Positions 32,873-41,374 of a stretch of DNA of 57,351 bases are shown here, piece by piece. Numbering within the stretch: position 1 is the stretch's first letter; every line of letters begins with the position of its first letter. The notes below the pieces were generated by a model. That model had not been told where the DNA came from, did no database searches, and saw nothing but the letters and a program-made list of their open reading frames with translations. The position numbers and the translations under genes were made by a program. The DNA comes from an uncultured Nodularia sp. (GTDB taxonomy: Bacteria > Cyanobacteriota > Cyanobacteriia > Cyanobacteriales > Nostocaceae): contig CAIWDD010000119.1 of assembly GCA_903911355.1 (NCBI GenBank), forward strand, positions 1 through 57,351, in the 5' to 3' direction.

Positions 32873-34321
32873 ATGGTGACATCTATCAACATAAACCAAA
32901 GTAACATTCAAGGTAGTTATCCATCTGAATCTCACAATTGGAGGTTAAACCTAAGTTCAGTAGCCAATACCCCCTTATTTGGTACAGACGGTATTCGTGG
33001 GCAAGTAGGAGAATTACTAAATGCTCCCTTAGCTTTGGAAGTGGGTTTCTGGACTGGTGTGATTTTGCAAAAACATGGTGGTCAGACAGGGCCAGTTATC
33101 CTGGGGCAAGATTCCAGAAACTCTAGTGATATGCTGGCAATGGCGTTGAGTGCCGGGTTAACAGCGTCCGGGGTGGAGGTTTGGTATTTGGGATTGTGTC
33201 CCACTCCTACCGTGGCTTACCTCACCAGTATGAGTGAGGCCATAGGTGGAGTGATGATTTCTGCTAGTCATAACCCACCAGAAGACAACGGGATTAAGAT
33301 TTTTAATGGTAATGGTACTAAATTATCTCCAGCCTTGCAGGCGGAAATCGAGGCGGGAGTAAGGGGTGATGGAGTTGCAGGTAAAGTTACTAATTGTGGA
33401 CGGCATTATTCTCGCCGGGAACTAGTAGACCAGTATGGCGACATCTTAAAGCAATCCTTGCCGGAAAAGGTAAATCTGCAAGGACTGAAAATTGTTTTAG
33501 ACCTAGCTTGGGGTGCTGCGGTTGGGTTAGCACCAAAAGTATTTACCGCCATGGGGGCGGAGGTGATTAGCCTACATAATGAACCTGATGGCGATCGCAT
33601 TAATGTTAACTGTGGATCGACTCACCTAGGAATTCTGCAAGCGGCGGTCAAAGAACATAACGCAGACTTGGGCTTTGCCTTTGATGGCGATGCCGATCGC
33701 ATTTTAGCTGTAGATCATACTGGTAGGCCAGTAGATGGTGATTACATCCTTTACCTATGGGGTAGACACCTACAACAACAGCAACAACTACCAGATAACC
33801 TGATTGTTTCCACAGTCATGGCTAACTTAGGCTTTGAAAGAGCTTGGCAAAAACAGGGTGGGAAGTTAATTCGCACCGCCGTAGGTGATCAATATGTGCA
33901 AGCAGAAATGATGCGCACAGGGGGGATGTTAGGTGGTGAACAATCTGGTCATATTCTCTGCCGCCATTATGCCATTACCGGTGATGGGTTGTTAACAGCA
34001 TTACATCTAGCCGGGTTGGTGAGAGCCGCGGGTGTTCCCCTCAGTCAAATGGTAGATGAAAGTTTTCAAACTTACCCCCAATTATTGCGGAATGTGCGAG
34101 TTACAGATCGTGAGCGGCGCTTAAATTGGCAAGATTGCCAACCCTTGCAACAAGCGATCGCCCAAGCCGAAGCTGCAATGGGTGATGGGGGGAGAATATT
34201 AGTCCGGGCTTCCGGTACAGAACCGGTAATCAGAGTCATGGTAGAAGCTGTTAATGATGAATTAGCTAACCACTGGACAGATGAATTAGTATCTCAAGTC
34301 CAGCAGCACCTAGCAGTTTAA
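32873..34321 (+). CDS. glmM: Phosphoglucosamine mutase
   Basis: 482 aa, slightly long because of a ~30-residue N-terminal extension before [13 protein letters not shown]. The phosphoserine loop is [14 protein letters not shown] (active Ser132), the metal loop FDGDADRI, the sugar loop GGEQSGH and the phosphate-binding end [14 protein letters not shown]; all four active-site loops are intact. It converts glucosamine-6-phosphate to glucosamine-1-phosphate for UDP-GlcNAc, peptidoglycan and LPS. A strong terminator follows the stop. Confidence 0.95.
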   Translation: MVTSININQSNIQGSYPSESHNWRLNLSSVANTPLFGTDGIRGQVGELLNAPLALEVGFWTGVILQKHGGQTGPVILGQDSRNSSDMLAMALSAGLTASGVEVWYLGLCPTPTVAYLTSMSEAIGGVMISASHNPPEDNGIKIFNGNGTKLSPALQAEIEAGVRGDGVAGKVTNCGRHYSRRELVDQYGDILKQSLPEKVNLQGLKIVLDLAWGAAVGLAPKVFTAMGAEVISLHNEPDGDRINVNCGSTHLGILQAAVKEHNADLGFAFDGDADRILAVDHTGRPVDGDYILYLWGRHLQQQQQLPDNLIVSTVMANLGFERAWQKQGGKLIRTAVGDQYVQAEMMRTGGMLGGEQSGHILCRHYAITGDGLLTALHLAGLVRAAGVPLSQMVDESFQTYPQLLRNVRVTDRERRLNWQDCQPLQQAIAQAEAAMGDGGRILVRASGTEPVIRVMVEAVNDELANHWTDELVSQVQQHLAV

Positions 34322-34341
34322 AACTGTTAAATTTTCATAAG

Positions 34342-34379
34342 TTCATTTTCCAGTCTTGACTGGAAAATGAAATTTTGTT
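34342..34379 (+). terminator. Terminator after glmM
   Basis: A perfect 14-bp stem, TTCATTTTCCAGTC with GACTGGAAAATGAA (34342-34371), is followed by ATTTTGTT. Its near-symmetric A/T flanks suggest it can act in both directions. Confidence 0.75.
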
Positions 34380-34432
34380 AAAAAGTGCTAAAAGCCTCTA
34401 GGAAAACCGTGTATTGTGTCATGATGGCAAAG

Positions 34433-34438
34433 TATAAT
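34433..34438 (+). promoter_or_regulatory. Possible -10 box of the peroxiredoxin gene
   Basis: TATAAT, a perfect -10 consensus, lies 33 bp before the ATG at 34472, placing a start of transcription about 25 bp upstream. No good -35 at 16-18 bp spacing; TTGTGT is only 13 bp away. Confidence 0.35.
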
Positions 34439-34471
34439 ACATATGCCTTTCTAAATTACAGGGAATCTTGC

Positions 34472-35110
34472 ATGACTCTCCGTCTTGGTGATACAGTACC
34501 TAACTTTACACAAGCATCCACACACGGCGATATCAACTTTTATGAATGGGCAGGTGACAGCTGGGTAGTGCTGTTTTCTCACCCGGCTGATTTCACCCCC
34601 GTTTGTACCACTGAACTAGGCACGGTGGCCAAACTAAAACCGGAATTTGACAAACGTAACGTCAAAGCGATCGCCCTGAGCGTTGATGATGTTGACTCCC
34701 ATAATGGCTGGGTAGGAGATATCGAAGAAACTCAAGGAACCGCCCTCAATTACCCAATTCTCGCCGATGCAGACAAAAAGGTTTCTGACCTTTATGATAT
34801 GATTCACCCCAACGCAGCTGCTAACATCACCGTGCGTTCTGTCTTCATCATCGACCCTAATAAGAAACTGCGCCTGAGCTTTACCTATCCCCCCAGCACT
34901 GGCCGGAACTTTGATGAACTTTTACGGGTAATTGACTCTCTACAACTGACCGATAATTACAGCGTAGCTACACCTGCTGACTGGAAAGATGGGGATGATT
35001 GTGTCATAGTCCCCTCACTCAAAGATCCAGAAGTTCTCAAAGAGAAATTCCCCAAAGGCTACCAAGAAATTAAGCCTTATCTGAGAATGACCCCTCAGCC
35101 TAACAAGTAA
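34472..35110 (+). CDS. 1-Cys peroxiredoxin (Prx6 subfamily)
   Basis: 212 aa from the ATG at 34472, which has a GGGA ribosome binding site; an upstream in-frame extension would overlap the likely promoter. The peroxidatic Cys45 is in HPADFTPVCTTE. Length, the single conserved Cys and the C-terminal extension DNYSVATPADWKDGDDCVIVP define the Prx6 group. It reduces hydroperoxides in the cytosol with an external thiol donor. Downstream is a terminator, so it is monocistronic. Confidence 0.93.
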   Translation: MTLRLGDTVPNFTQASTHGDINFYEWAGDSWVVLFSHPADFTPVCTTELGTVAKLKPEFDKRNVKAIALSVDDVDSHNGWVGDIEETQGTALNYPILADADKKVSDLYDMIHPNAAANITVRSVFIIDPNKKLRLSFTYPPSTGRNFDELLRVIDSLQLTDNYSVATPADWKDGDDCVIVPSLKDPEVLKEKFPKGYQEIKPYLRMTPQPNK

Positions 35111-35146
35111 AACTGCTCCTTAGTCAACTTACAATATTAAACCCAG

Positions 35147-35177
35147 CGCCAAGACCAGAAGATACCTTGGCGTTTTT
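35147..35177 (+). terminator. Terminator after the peroxiredoxin gene
   Basis: CGCCAAG (35147-35153) pairs perfectly with CTTGGCG (35166-35172), followed by five T. Classical intrinsic terminator 37 bp after the stop codon. Confidence 0.85.
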
Positions 35178-35374
35178 GCCTATCAATCTAGATTAAACCG
35201 TCTTCTTGTCACAGTTGCCAAGGGCGCAAATCCTTTAATAACACAACAAAAGCGATCGCTCAATAGCTGGTGTTGAGACCGACCCAAAGCAAGAGATATT
35301 CATGGCAGAATCTGTACATCTGAACACTGCCATCAGGCAAAATTTTTATAGACAAGAACTCAGGTAAAATCAAA

Positions 35375-36352
35375 ATGGATATCAAAAATGGATTTGTTGG
35401 CACCGTTGGTAACACACCACTAATTCGCCTAAACAGCTTTAGTGAAGAAACGGGTTGCGAAATCCTTGGTAAGGCAGAATTTCTGAATCCTGGGGGTTCC
35501 GTCAAAGACCGCGCTGCACTTTATATTATTGAAGATGCGGAAAAAAAAGGCCTACTCAAGCCCGGTGGTACTGTGGTTGAAGGAACCGCCGGTAATACTG
35601 GTATTGGACTAGCGCATATTTGTAACGCCAAAGGCTATAAATGCCTAATTATTATTCCCAACACCCAATCCCAAGAGAAAATAGATGCACTCACGACCCT
35701 GGGGGCACAAGTGCGCACCGTTCCCGCAGTTCCCTACAAAGACCCCAATAACTACGTTAAACTATCTGGCAGAATCGCCGCCGAGTTAGATAATGCTATT
35801 TGGGCTAATCAGTTTGATAACTTAGCCAACCGCCGCGCCCACTACGAAACCACAGGCCCAGAAATTTGGGCACAGACAAAGGGTAAGATTGACGCTTGGA
35901 CAGCTGCAACTGGTACTGGTGGTACTTTTGCTGGTGTATCAATGTACCTAAAATCACAAAATCCCTCTGTTAAATGTGTAGTTGCTGACCCCCTAGGTAG
36001 CGGACTGTATAGCTACATCAAAACCGGTGAAATCAAGATTGAAGGTAATTCAATTACAGAAGGCATCGGTAATAGCCGCATCACTGCCAATATGGAAGGC
36101 TCACCCATTGACGACGCTATCCAGATAGATGACACAGAGGCTTTACGGGTGGTATATCAACTGCTGCGAAAAGATGGGCTATTAATGGGCGGTTCCACGG
36201 GGATTAATGTTGGCGCGGCTGTAGCTTTAGCAAAGCAGATGGGACCAGGACATACTATTGCTACCATATTATGTGATAGTGGTTCCCGGTATCAGTCACG
36301 CATATTCAATGACCAATGGCTAGCCTCAAAAGGCTTAGTCATTAGTGATTAG
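35375..36352 (+). CDS. cysK: Cysteine synthase A (O-acetylserine thiol-lyase)
   Basis: 325 aa PLP enzyme. Lys44 in NPGGSVKDR forms the internal aldimine; EGTAGNTGIGL is the substrate-binding loop, GTGGTFAGV binds the PLP phosphate and the end GGSTGINVGAA fits. It makes cysteine from O-acetylserine and sulfide. The last codons (LVISD, stop) lie inside a TAGTGAT heptamer repeat, so the C-terminus may vary between strains. A HIP1-containing leader of about 260 bp precedes the gene. Confidence 0.93.
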   Translation: MDIKNGFVGTVGNTPLIRLNSFSEETGCEILGKAEFLNPGGSVKDRAALYIIEDAEKKGLLKPGGTVVEGTAGNTGIGLAHICNAKGYKCLIIIPNTQSQEKIDALTTLGAQVRTVPAVPYKDPNNYVKLSGRIAAELDNAIWANQFDNLANRRAHYETTGPEIWAQTKGKIDAWTAATGTGGTFAGVSMYLKSQNPSVKCVVADPLGSGLYSYIKTGEIKIEGNSITEGIGNSRITANMEGSPIDDAIQIDDTEALRVVYQLLRKDGLLMGGSTGINVGAAVALAKQMGPGHTIATILCDSGSRYQSRIFNDQWLASKGLVISD

Positions 36353-36370
36353 TGATTAGTGATTAGTCAT
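36335..36370. repeat. Heptamer tandem repeat over the cysK stop codon
   Basis: Units of TAGTGAT/TAGTCAT occur four to five times in a row from 36335 to 36370. The cysK stop TAG (36350-36352) is one of the units, so loss or gain of a unit moves the stop. Confidence 0.85.
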
Positions 36371-36520
36371 GGAGTTTTGAGCAATTTCTATGAGAAACTT
36401 ACTGATATAGCAACCGCCAAGGTGGTTAGGACACAAACAGAAGATAAAACCATTCAAATTCAAGCGTTTCAAGGCTTCCCCCTGCTCCCTGCCCCCTGCT
36501 ATAAAAGGCGCTTTATCCTA

Positions 36521-36672
36521 AGAGGATGTTTGTCAAGTCATGATTAGCATATCAACTATTGTTTGACCCCACCCTAACCCTCCCCTTGTAAGGGGAGGGG
36601 ACTGGATTTAATGAATTAAACGGGGTAAAGATGTGATGAAAATTACGGCTGAAAACTTATCAAACAACCTCT
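36521..36672. mobile_element. MITE-like element, family B, copy 2 (inverted orientation)
   Basis: 152 bp from AGAGGATGTTTG to CAACCTCT, shorter than the other copies and without gggaaca heptamers. The inner palindrome of CCCTCCCCTT/AAGGGGAGGG type is kept. Orientation is opposite to the copies at 31235 and 40965. Confidence 0.75.
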
Positions 36673-36677
36673 AACCC

Positions 36678-38255
36678 TTAACGCCCAAAGATGTCTCTGA
36701 ATCTGAATCGCACCCTGGTTTCTTCTTGGTTTTGTTTGATCCGCACAGCAGCATCATGAGGGTCGCTCAAGTTTTTTGTGCTATCTCCACTCGTAATCAT
36801 TGTGGATAACACATGTGTTAATTGACCGCTTTTTTGATTACGAGACAGGGTAATAATTCCCAAGCCAGGACAACTGCCCACTGCTGCATGTGATACGGAC
36901 AGAGGATTTGGACCACGTAAAGCAACGTAAATTTTGCTGCCATTTAAAGATAGGTGAGCCAAATCCGGGGTTGGATCATTATTATCCCCTGCCCCCAGGG
37001 TTGTTCCACAAACTCCAGTTGTTGTCAGGTCATATGTTCCTTCGTGACGCATGCGAAGATTATGCCAGGGGGGACTCATCTTAAATACTTCTACATTATT
37101 TCGTATCCGGTCAAATATATGCAGGTATTTAGCGTCTCCATTGGTTAAATTCTTGATGACGACCATTCCATGTGCATCTCTATTGTTAGCTGGGATGATT
37201 TTTCCATTGTCAGCGTCTGCCCAGACAGAAGTTGGTAGTGGTTGATTAGGCTGATTATAGTTCGGTGCTAGAGGATAGTTTTGTCTAAAACGATAGAGTG
37301 TAAATTCTGAAACATTGGGAGTAGAGGTTCCAGTGTTAAGCATCATAAATCGATCAGCTGACAGTCCTCCACAACCAGCACCATGATATACATTGAGATC
37401 GTATTCAGCTACTATTGTCATGGGTTTTTTCGTGATGTCCACCACAAACATCCCACCACCGCCCAAAGTCACATAGGCGTGTTTGCTGTTATCAGAAATA
37501 ATCGGGCAAATTACTGTATTGGTTGGGCGAACTCCTACTGCTTGTTTAGGATTACCGGTAGGAGTAGAAACAGGCTGTGCGTCGGCGACGTTTCCAGTTA
37601 GAGTACAGCTAATATCGTCCCCTTGATTAACATCTACAGCAATAGGTTGACTTAATACTCGTCCTGTACCACCAACCAGATCAAGACTGGCATTAGCATT
37701 ATAGTTAAATCCTGTGACTTGTCCTGTGGCATTTTTTTCAATCTCCACAAGCTCCACCATACGCCCACTTTGGTTAGCAATGAGTATTTTTGTACCATCT
37801 GGAGTAATACGAGCCATATGATTTTGCCTACCCGTACTAGTTGCAGTAGTACGAAATAAGCACACAGGTTTTTTTGTTTCACCGTCCAGTATCCCTAAAT
37901 GTCCTGAAGCAAGAAAGTTTAGTGCCATGTATTTATTATCTGGGGTGGGAAACGTCCCATGAAGCCTATTGACATGAGCTCCTGTGCTTGAGATCGCATT
38001 GGGAAATAAGTCTGTTACTACGTCTAATACCAATGGATTGTCTATAGGTGGGTTCCGTTCCAAATCTGCACCATCATAAATCCTGAGTTTGCTACCATAC
38101 AATCCATTCGGATTTATGGTTGTCAGTTCTTGAGTATTACCTTGATCAGAAAGCCACACCTCATATCCCGAATTAGCCGAATAGGCACGTTCTGGAAATA
38201 TCGCTAGAAATATCGCTAGGCTCAAACCTATTATGGATAAAATAATTTTTTTCAT
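36678..38255 (-). CDS. Secreted beta-propeller-like protein of unknown function
   Basis: About 525 aa from the ATG at 38253-38255, chosen because it starts a clear signal peptide (MKKIILSIIGLSLAIFLAIF, cleavage near AYSA-N). The mature part has recurring strand patterns such as GTFPTPDNKYMALNF, MARITPDGTKILIAN, SDNSKHAYVTLGGGGMFVVD and LAHLSLNGSKIYVALRG, like YVTN/YncE-type seven-bladed propellers. Conserved His/Cys (HGAGCGG, HGMVV, HLSLN) may bind a metal. A periplasmic or extracellular binding or redox role is possible. No neighbour clarifies it. Confidence 0.65.
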   Translation of the reverse strand: MKKIILSIIGLSLAIFLAIFPERAYSANSGYEVWLSDQGNTQELTTINPNGLYGSKLRIYDGADLERNPPIDNPLVLDVVTDLFPNAISSTGAHVNRLHGTFPTPDNKYMALNFLASGHLGILDGETKKPVCLFRTTATSTGRQNHMARITPDGTKILIANQSGRMVELVEIEKNATGQVTGFNYNANASLDLVGGTGRVLSQPIAVDVNQGDDISCTLTGNVADAQPVSTPTGNPKQAVGVRPTNTVICPIISDNSKHAYVTLGGGGMFVVDITKKPMTIVAEYDLNVYHGAGCGGLSADRFMMLNTGTSTPNVSEFTLYRFRQNYPLAPNYNQPNQPLPTSVWADADNGKIIPANNRDAHGMVVIKNLTNGDAKYLHIFDRIRNNVEVFKMSPPWHNLRMRHEGTYDLTTTGVCGTTLGAGDNNDPTPDLAHLSLNGSKIYVALRGPNPLSVSHAAVGSCPGLGIITLSRNQKSGQLTHVLSTMITSGDSTKNLSDPHDAAVRIKQNQEETRVRFRFRDIFGR

Positions 38256-38412
38256 TGTTATACGGGTATTACCTGTCAAAATATTAGACTTTTTAAGATA
38301 CGTAATTCAACACCAATAATAGTAAAATTCATAACTTAATATAAAGATGTATTAAGGATATATGTTTGATTGTTAAGGGAAAACCGTAAATCTTTATCGA
38401 ACAAACTTTTGA

Positions 38413-38592
38413 GGAATATTAAAACATGGGATAAAGTTAACAATTAGTGAGGAGGTGTATACATCAAAAGCGTCTTACCTGGATGGCGATCGCCTCTACA
38501 AACATGGTGAAAAACCTAAGGGATGGAAACCGTCAGGTCAAAGGGTAAAACGCGGATTGTACAAAAATTCTACGGGGATACCGGTAAACCCT
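38413..38592 (+). pseudogene. TnpB (IS605 OrfB) C-terminal fragment
   Basis: Translation reads HGIKLTISEEVYTSKASYL, DGDRLYKHGEK and SGQRVKRGLYKNSTGIPVN, which matches the conserved end of IS200/IS605 TnpB (EESYTSKASFLDGD..., SGKRVKRGLYR..., INADVNGAANI). The frame has no start or upstream domain and breaks off where the last RuvC Asp (ADVN) is expected. It is a remnant that runs in frame into the next gene, so automatic calls may fuse the two. Confidence 0.75.
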
Positions 38593-38631
38593 CAGGGGAG
38601 ATGTCAATTCTTCACTCATCTGATATCCGAA

Positions 38632-38958
38632 ATGTCAAATATAAGTCAACGATCCAACTTCCAAAAAACAGACCCACAGTCTGCGGCTAGATGTGTGCGG
38701 GTGTGCCAAAATCGTACTTGTAAAAAGCAAGGTGCAGCAAAGGTATTAGCCGCTTTTACAACTTTACCAGTTGCCAATGTAACAATAATAGCCAGTGGCT
38801 GCTTAGGACAGTGTGGTAACGGGCCAATGGTGCTAGTTTTACCCGATATGGTTTGGTATAGCGGCGTTAAACCCGATGAAGTACCTCTACTGGTAAAACA
38901 ACATTTGTTAGGTGGTGAAAGTGTCAAAAAAATGCTATATCGTCGCTTTCATCGCTAA
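38632..38958 (+). CDS. Thioredoxin-like [2Fe-2S] ferredoxin
   Basis: 108 aa from the ATG at 38632. Cys25 and Cys30 in VCQNRTCKKQG and Cys57 and Cys61 in SGCLGQCGNGP are the four ligands of the thioredoxin-like [2Fe-2S] fold, as in NuoE-type and Shethna-type ferredoxins. A soluble electron carrier; partner unknown. A longer reading frame from 38455 would add a TnpB remnant and should not be taken as part of the protein. No strong ribosome binding site is visible, perhaps because the transposon remnant replaced the original leader. Confidence 0.8.
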   Translation: MSNISQRSNFQKTDPQSAARCVRVCQNRTCKKQGAAKVLAAFTTLPVANVTIIASGCLGQCGNGPMVLVLPDMVWYSGVKPDEVPLLVKQHLLGGESVKKMLYRRFHR

Positions 38959-39016
38959 TATTTAAGTAAATCCAAAATATAAAATACTACTCAATTGCTG
39001 ACCAAGGGGAGAATCT

Positions 39017-39922
39017 ATGAATATTCAGCAGCTGCGCCAGTCCGTGAAAATTAAGTGGCTGAGTTACTACGAGCAAAATCGCTCTTGGCTGGAAAAAATT
39101 AGGGTTTGGGGTACTTACAATGGTCTGCGTCGTCCTTCATCTGGGTTTATTTTGGCCACTTTGTCGGTTTTAGAGCCGCAATTTCAGGATTATCTTTCTT
39201 TTATGGTGGATTTAAATAGTAATCCCGATCAGATAGTTACAGCTCTAGGTCTTAACTTTAATCCCGACCAAGAGTTAGATGTAATTAACTCTGAGGATTC
39301 TTTTCGTGAGTGGGAAAGGGAATCTTTGCCGGAAAATTATACTGAAACCAAAGATGTGGCTTTAGTTGCACCTACTATTAAGATTGCTAGTCCTGCCACT
39401 GCAAATGTTAATCTGCCGCGCTTGCCTGAATCTGTTGCACCGTATACAAAAAATCATGAAATTATTCCCACGGTTGCAATGGCGACTAAGGTTACTTCTG
39501 CACCGGTTGCTAAAATAGCATATTCTACTAAACTACCTGCCAATTTACTACGTCAATATCAACCAGTGCGATTACCTCTGACAGTAGGGGAAAGGCGATC
39601 GCCCCTAGCAATGACTATGGAGGTAATTCACAAAGCCAAAACTCGACCTTGTGCAAAAGTCCGAGATCCTCGGTTTGATCATCTACCTATGAAGTTTTGG
39701 ACTCTTTTACTAGAAAAAAACTATTTAACTGGGGTTTTATTCTTACGTGACTACCTCAAAAGACCAGTTTCCCGCAATCAGGGGGAAATATCGCCAAAAC
39801 CGAAAAATGTTCGCCCTCAACTCACCCCATCATGTAGTACCCATAGTCGTAGTCTGGCGAATTGGATAGATGAGTTTTGTCAGGGTAGAAACCATAACCC
39901 AGAAGAAGCTATTTCCATGTAA
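39017..39922 (+). CDS. DUF5331-like cyanobacterial protein
   Basis: 301 aa. The N-terminal ~75 residues (QLRQSVKIKWLSYYEQNRSW, LRRPSSGFILATLSVLEPQ) are the conserved part; a long low-complexity linker with Pro/Ala/Thr follows, and a C-terminal basic region. This layout fits a cyanobacterial family I recall as DUF5331. No catalytic motif or membrane segment. The ATG has a good GGGGAGA ribosome binding site. Function unknown. Confidence 0.55.
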   Translation: MNIQQLRQSVKIKWLSYYEQNRSWLEKIRVWGTYNGLRRPSSGFILATLSVLEPQFQDYLSFMVDLNSNPDQIVTALGLNFNPDQELDVINSEDSFREWERESLPENYTETKDVALVAPTIKIASPATANVNLPRLPESVAPYTKNHEIIPTVAMATKVTSAPVAKIAYSTKLPANLLRQYQPVRLPLTVGERRSPLAMTMEVIHKAKTRPCAKVRDPRFDHLPMKFWTLLLEKNYLTGVLFLRDYLKRPVSRNQGEISPKPKNVRPQLTPSCSTHSRSLANWIDEFCQGRNHNPEEAISM

Positions 39923-40036
39923 TCTTGAGGTCGCTAGTTCTACAAAAAAAGCAGCATCTTTGATGAATCAAAAATCCCCAATTATTCGTCACTGAAGTTA
40001 TCAACACCTAACTACGTTGAGAGTGGGAAATCATTT

Positions 40037-40801
40037 ATGTTTGCACAACTTTTCAAGTTTGGATGTTTGGGCAGTCTTGGCTTATCATTGTTAATGAGTA
40101 ATTCTGCAGCACTAGCTCAATTTAATGATTCTAGTTCCGGTGAGGTGGTTGTACCCACCATACCCTCAGGTGATACATCAACGCCAACAAGTCCACCCAT
40201 AAACACACCGACGGTAACTAGTGGTACTCGGTTTAGTTGTCAATTTTATAATGGACAGTACACTGTCATGTACCAACCACAAAGTATACCAGGAGAATTC
40301 TTCCCCTGGGCTGCACCTAGGACTTTAGGTGGTGGTTGGAGTCCCCAAAGACGCTGTGAAGCTATTGCCAGTCGCTTAGAATTATATCGGCCAGATGGTT
40401 TAGAAGAACTGCAAACATCTGTACAAAATAATGAAAACATCGTTTGCGTGACTACACGGACTAATCCTTTGTGTCGGATTGTGTTGACTGTACCCCGTGA
40501 TAAAGACCCATTTGTAGTACTCAATGACGTTTTCCAAAACTTGATTACCGCTGATAGTGGAAGACAAACAGTACCCGTGAATACTTATATTACCAATGGT
40601 AGAAGAGTAAATGGATTAGACAACTTAGGGCGCACAGGTGTAGGTCGTGGTAACAATCCCATGAGTGCATCTAGAAGCGGTATTAATTTAAAACCTTTCC
40701 TCACCCGTGAAGATGGTGGAACTTTGACCAGTCGCACTACCCAAAAGCCTGAGTCAGCACCTGCAAACCGCCGTCGCTTGAATCCTAATATTTTCCGTTA
40801 A
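40037..40801 (+). CDS. COP23-domain secreted protein
   Basis: 254 aa. Signal peptide MFAQLFKFGCLGSLGLSLLM with cleavage near ALA-Q, then a Pro/Ser/Thr-rich linker and a COP23 domain: FSCQFYNGQYTVMYQ, WSPQRRCEAIASRLELY, ENIVCVTTRTNPLCRIVLTV. The four Cys probably form two disulfides. COP23 was found as a circadian oscillating membrane or envelope protein in cyanobacteria; its biochemical role is not known. The C-terminus is basic and disordered. Confidence 0.8.
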   Translation: MFAQLFKFGCLGSLGLSLLMSNSAALAQFNDSSSGEVVVPTIPSGDTSTPTSPPINTPTVTSGTRFSCQFYNGQYTVMYQPQSIPGEFFPWAAPRTLGGGWSPQRRCEAIASRLELYRPDGLEELQTSVQNNENIVCVTTRTNPLCRIVLTVPRDKDPFVVLNDVFQNLITADSGRQTVPVNTYITNGRRVNGLDNLGRTGVGRGNNPMSASRSGINLKPFLTREDGGTLTSRTTQKPESAPANRRRLNPNIFR

Positions 40802-40865
40802 CACTGGTAATTTTGAGTAGTCCCCAAGGCGATCTCTAGGGTAAGATTTATCTAGACTTACCCAG

Positions 40866-40953
40866 GACTTACGCAAAACAGAACGAAAGTAGGGGTAATT
40901 CATGAATCACCCGTACATCAGAACTAGGTTTTTAGTCCAATCTTGCGTAAGTC
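40866..40953. mobile_element. 88-bp MITE-like element with GACTTACGCAA ends
   Basis: GACTTACGCAA (40866-40876) and TTGCGTAAGTC (40943-40953) are a perfect 11-bp terminal inverted repeat. No coding capacity. It lies 11 bp before a family-B element, so two elements are stacked in one intergenic gap. Such ends are common in Nostocales genomes. Confidence 0.7.
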
Positions 40954-40964
40954 TTATTACCCTA

Positions 40965-41165
40965 AGAGGTTGTTTGGAAAGTATTAAACAGGTAATTTTT
41001 ATATTAGGGAACAGGGAACAGGGAACACCGAAGGATTGGGGAATGGGAAGGATTGGGGAACACACAAAAAACAATAAAATCCAGTCCCCTCCCCTTACAA
41101 GGGGAGGGTTAGGGAGGGGTCAAACAATATTTGATACACTAATCATGACTTATCAAACATCCTCT
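40965..41165. mobile_element. MITE-like element, family B, copy 3
   Basis: 201 bp, ends AGAGGTTGTTTGG and AAACATCCTCT; same orientation and same inner segments (gggaaca heptamers, aggattgggga units, CCCTCCCCTT/AAGGGGAGGG palindrome) as 31235-31445. It is the closest relative of that copy. Confidence 0.8.
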
Positions 41166-41318
41166 AAGAAAAATCCCAGGCATCAAAAGTATTTGTGTTC
41201 AGGAAATATAATCAACCTATTCAGATAAACGTAAGTATTGAGTAGAAATATATATGAAATTGCTTGATCGAGAATGAAGTGCGGTTGGAGTTTATTTTAG
41301 TGTCTCTCACTAGAGTAT

Positions 41319-41335
41319 TATCCTAAAATAGGATA
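41319..41335 (+). promoter_or_regulatory. Operator-like palindrome (candidate C-box) before the methyltransferase gene
   Basis: TATCCTA-AAA-TAGGATA, a perfect 7-bp inverted repeat, ends 39 bp before the methyltransferase start. A 14-of-17 match in the same orientation ends 39 bp before the start of the controller gene (43646-43662). Probable binding site of the XRE controller protein. Confidence 0.65.
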
Positions 41336-41374
41336 TATTTACATATATCATGATTTGAAGAGCCGAAAGAATCA

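Noticed and set aside
34385-34471. 29-residue N-terminal extension of the peroxiredoxin
   Set aside because: It would include the TATAAT box, lacks family similarity, and the internal ATG has a ribosome binding site.
38455-38631. N-terminal 59 residues of the [2Fe-2S] protein
   Set aside because: They are the C-terminal part of a TnpB transposon protein, not part of the ferredoxin fold.
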